DNA of 6,940 nucleotides from Dysgonomonas sp. (GTDB lineage Bacteria; Bacteroidota; Bacteroidia; Bacteroidales; Dysgonomonadaceae): positions 1-6,940 of the forward strand of contig JASLEN010000016.1 in assembly GCA_030151105.1 (NCBI GenBank), given 5' to 3'. Within the stretch, counting starts at the first letter, position 1; every line of letters starts with the position of its first letter. Positions 5,081 through 6,940 of this stretch are shown here, piece after piece. Under the pieces are notes generated by a model. The model was not told where the DNA came from, made no database searches, and saw only the letters and a list, made by a program, of their open reading frames with translations. The position numbers were made by a program, and so were the translations under genes.

Positions 5081-6394
5081 ATGATACAATTAAAAGGAAA
5101 ATATAATCAAGATTGCAAAATATTCTTGAATGAAGTAGAAGACGGGGTTGTGGATATGGTGAACGAGATTCTAGATCACGAAGTGTCTGAAGGGGTAAAG
5201 ATTAGAATTATGCCAGATACACATGTGGGAAAAGGGATTGTTATAGGCTTCACGATGCCAATTACCACAATGGTCAATCCAAATTATATCGGAGTTGATA
5301 TTGGTTGTTCGGTTACTACGCATAGACTAAATAAGCGATTGAATAAGAATGACTTCAAAGATATAGATAAGCGAGTGCGAAAATGTGTGCCAATGGGTAG
5401 AGGAACTTTAAACAAGCGCTCGTTTAACGATTGGTGGGTGGAGGAATACTTCGAGGTGGTAACTCGTAGAATTGAATCTTTTCAATTAGCATGGTTACAG
5501 CGATTTGAGGAAGAAAAAGAAAGAGTTACTATCAACCGAAACGCTATCACTCAACTATGTGCAAAATTGAATATGAAAGAAGAATCATTCTACTATTCAG
5601 TAGGTTCGTTAGGTGGAGGGAATCATTTCATAGAGTTTGGTGAGTCTGCAAATGATGGTTCACACTTTGTTACTATTCACTCAGGATCTCGAAATTTTGG
5701 GAATAGAGTTTGTCAATATCATGCTGCTAAAATGATTCAATCCAAAGATATGGATCAGGCTTATCACGATCAATTTGATGATATTGTAAAAAATACTGAA
5801 GATAAAACCGAAATTCCAAATAAATTGAGAGCATTGCGTGAGCAATATAACTTGGATAAGAAAGAAAGCCTATTGCAAGGCGATGATATGTACCAATATC
5901 TAGTAGATATGATTATTGCTCAAACTTACGCTGAGTTCAACCATCGAGTAATGTCGAAGGCTATATTTAGAGCTTTGGGTGACGATTATGAAGCTGATGA
6001 AACGATCCATTCCATGCATAATTTTATTGATACTTCCGACTGGATTATCCGAAAAGGGGCTATCCGTTCCTATGAGGGTGAACGAATGATTATTCCATTC
6101 AATATGAGAGATGGAATCTTGATTTGTGAAGGAAAAAGCAATACCGATTGGAACTATTCTGCCCCTCATGGTGCTGGTCGAATTCTAGGTCGAAATCAAG
6201 CTTTTAAGACTTTAGATATGGAAGAATTCTCAAAAGAAATGGAGGGCATATTCTCTACTTCGGTCTGCAAGGCTACGCTTGACGAGTCTCCAATGGCTTA
6301 TAAAGATAAGGAATTGATAATAGATGCCATTGCAGATACAGCAACGATACTTGATTCGGTGAAACCTATTCTAAATATTAAGGCATTAAATTAA
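5081..6394 (+). CDS. rtcB: RNA-splicing ligase RtcB (RNA 3'-phosphate/5'-hydroxyl ligase)
   Basis: RtcB joins RNA ends bearing a 2',3'-cyclic or 3'-phosphate to a 5'-OH, using GTP and Mn2+ through a guanylated histidine. In bacteria it repairs RNAs cut by ribonucleases such as tRNA-cleaving toxins. The 437-residue sequence is complete and carries the family motifs in order: MPDTHVGKG (44-52), GVDIGC with metal ligands Asp73 and Cys76, GGGNHFIE (178-185) with His182, HSGSRNFG (200-207) with His200, SMHNFID (311-317) with His313, and APHGAGR (361-367) with His363, the expected guanylation site. There is no intein. The segment 84-170 is a charged helical insertion between the metal site and GGGNH, longer than in the compact core. 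It is the second gene of its operon, 7 bases after the acidic protein. RtcA, archease, the sigma-54 regulator RtcR and Ro60 are not seen in the window. The stop codon forms part of the terminator hairpin. Confidence 0.97.
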   Translation: MIQLKGKYNQDCKIFLNEVEDGVVDMVNEILDHEVSEGVKIRIMPDTHVGKGIVIGFTMPITTMVNPNYIGVDIGCSVTTHRLNKRLNKNDFKDIDKRVRKCVPMGRGTLNKRSFNDWWVEEYFEVVTRRIESFQLAWLQRFEEEKERVTINRNAITQLCAKLNMKEESFYYSVGSLGGGNHFIEFGESANDGSHFVTIHSGSRNFGNRVCQYHAAKMIQSKDMDQAYHDQFDDIVKNTEDKTEIPNKLRALREQYNLDKKESLLQGDDMYQYLVDMIIAQTYAEFNHRVMSKAIFRALGDDYEADETIHSMHNFIDTSDWIIRKGAIRSYEGERMIIPFNMRDGILICEGKSNTDWNYSAPHGAGRILGRNQAFKTLDMEEFSKEMEGIFSTSVCKATLDESPMAYKDKELIIDAIADTATILDSVKPILNIKALN

Positions 6395-6434
6395 AAAATG
6401 CTCCAGAGAATTAATCCTTTGGAGCATTTTTTTT
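6393..6434. terminator. Strong intrinsic terminator after rtcB, bidirectional
   Basis: AAAAAATGCTCCA (6393-6405) pairs perfectly with TGGAGCATTTTTT (6420-6432), with three further inner pairs (one G-T wobble) and an 8-base loop. The run of eight T (6427-6434) is the tail for rtcB. The A-run of the left arm gives a U-run for transcripts arriving from the minus-strand trpB-like gene. The last two bases of the rtcB stop codon lie in the stem. Confidence 0.92.
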
Positions 6435-6456
6435 ATTAGAATTCAGATCAAGAAAA

Positions 6457-6940
6457 TCAAACTAATTTTTCTAATTCATCAGTTGTTTTAGCAATTTCCT
6501 CATCTGTCAATTGATAGTTTTTCATTTGTCCAGTAAGGAACATATCATACGAAGCCATATCAATCATTCCATGTCCTGAAAGATTGAATAGAATATTCTT
6601 CTGAACGCCCTCTTCTTTTGCCTTCAAAGCCTCACGAATAGCTACCGCAATAGCATGCGTAGATTCTGGTGCAGGGATAATACCTTCGGCATTGGCGAAT
6701 AATTTACCCGCCTCAAAAGTCTCCGTTTGTGGAATCGCTTGTACTTCTAACAGTCCATCCTTTTTCAATTGGCTCACAATTGTGCCTGCACCATGATAGC
6801 GCAATCCTCCTGCGTGAATATCTGCTGGTTGGAAGTTGTGCCCTAGTGTGTACATTGGCAATAGCGGAGTCAAGCCTGCTGTGTCTCCAAAATCATACTG
6901 GAATACACCTCTCGATAGTTTTGGGCAACTTGCTGGTTCA
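6457..6940 (-). CDS. trpB: Tryptophan synthase beta chain, TrpB2 type, C-terminal 160 residues (runs off the right edge)
   Basis: The PLP enzyme joins indole and serine to make tryptophan. The visible fragment begins EPASCPKLSRGVFQYDFGDT and has the features of the TrpB2 (TrpB-like) branch: YDFGDTAGLTPLLPMYTLG, IHAGGLRYHG, then EGIIPAPESTHA, where the classical TrpB has EGIIPALESSHA. NLSGHGMID follows, equivalent to the NLSGRGD serine loop that contacts the PLP ring nitrogen in TrpB1. TrpB2 proteins are about 420-460 residues, so around two thirds, including the PLP lysine, lie beyond the edge. A possible start at 6873 would be a TTG inside the conserved DTAGLTP motif, and the frame runs open beyond it, so the gene is cut, not short. 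It converges on rtcB across a shared terminator. TrpB2 enzymes often act without the alpha subunit; the context here cannot settle whether a trp operon is present. Confidence 0.92.
   Translation of the reverse strand, partial: EPASCPKLSRGVFQYDFGDTAGLTPLLPMYTLGHNFQPADIHAGGLRYHGAGTIVSQLKKDGLLEVQAIPQTETFEAGKLFANAEGIIPAPESTHAIAVAIREALKAKEEGVQKNILFNLSGHGMIDMASYDMFLTGQMKNYQLTDEEIAKTTDELEKLV

Noticed and set aside
5900..6169. 89-codon minus-strand open frame
   Set aside because: It is antisense to the catalytic region of rtcB.

Overview
The window most likely comes from the chromosome of an AT-rich member of the Bacteroidota, probably Bacteroidales-like. Start codons sit behind A-rich stretches with no Shine-Dalgarno sequence. 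Several intergenic regions carry the Bacteroidota -7 box TAnnTTTG (TATCTTTG before glnS, TACCTTTG before the NimA-like gene). GlnRS and a TrpB2-type enzyme fit the same group. Assignment below phylum is a guess.

Layout. Positions 1-1196 (minus) hold the N-terminal 398 residues of glutaminyl-tRNA synthetase (glnS), cut by the window edge. galE (1517-2551, plus) is divergent from it across about 320 bases of promoter DNA. galE converges on a two-gene minus-strand block: a 345-residue membrane protein with two similar halves (2586-3623) and, upstream of it, a NimA-like flavin-binding protein (3726-4205). A 15-bp perfect hairpin (2577-2609) ends both convergent transcripts and overlaps the last codons of the membrane protein.

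The most interesting region is 4206-6434. A 379-base intergenic stretch precedes an operon of an unrecognised acidic 162-residue protein (4585-5073) and the RNA ligase RtcB (5081-6394), which has all of its catalytic residues. This stretch contains a set of mutually exclusive TACGG/CCGTA arms. It then contains a tRNA-like element whose T-arm, 3' acceptor strand and discriminator-like base are easy to see, and which ends 16 bases before the first start codon. No standard tRNA cloverleaf can be built from it. An RNA-repair ligase preceded by a tRNA-like RNA suggests a tRNA mimic, sensor or substrate, although a tRNA relic or integration scar is the main alternative.

The operon ends in a strong bidirectional terminator (6393-6434). 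Beyond it lies the C-terminal 160 residues of a TrpB2-type tryptophan synthase beta chain (minus), cut by the right edge. glnS, galE and trpB are housekeeping genes. The membrane protein, the NimA-like protein and the rtcB operon are accessory in character.
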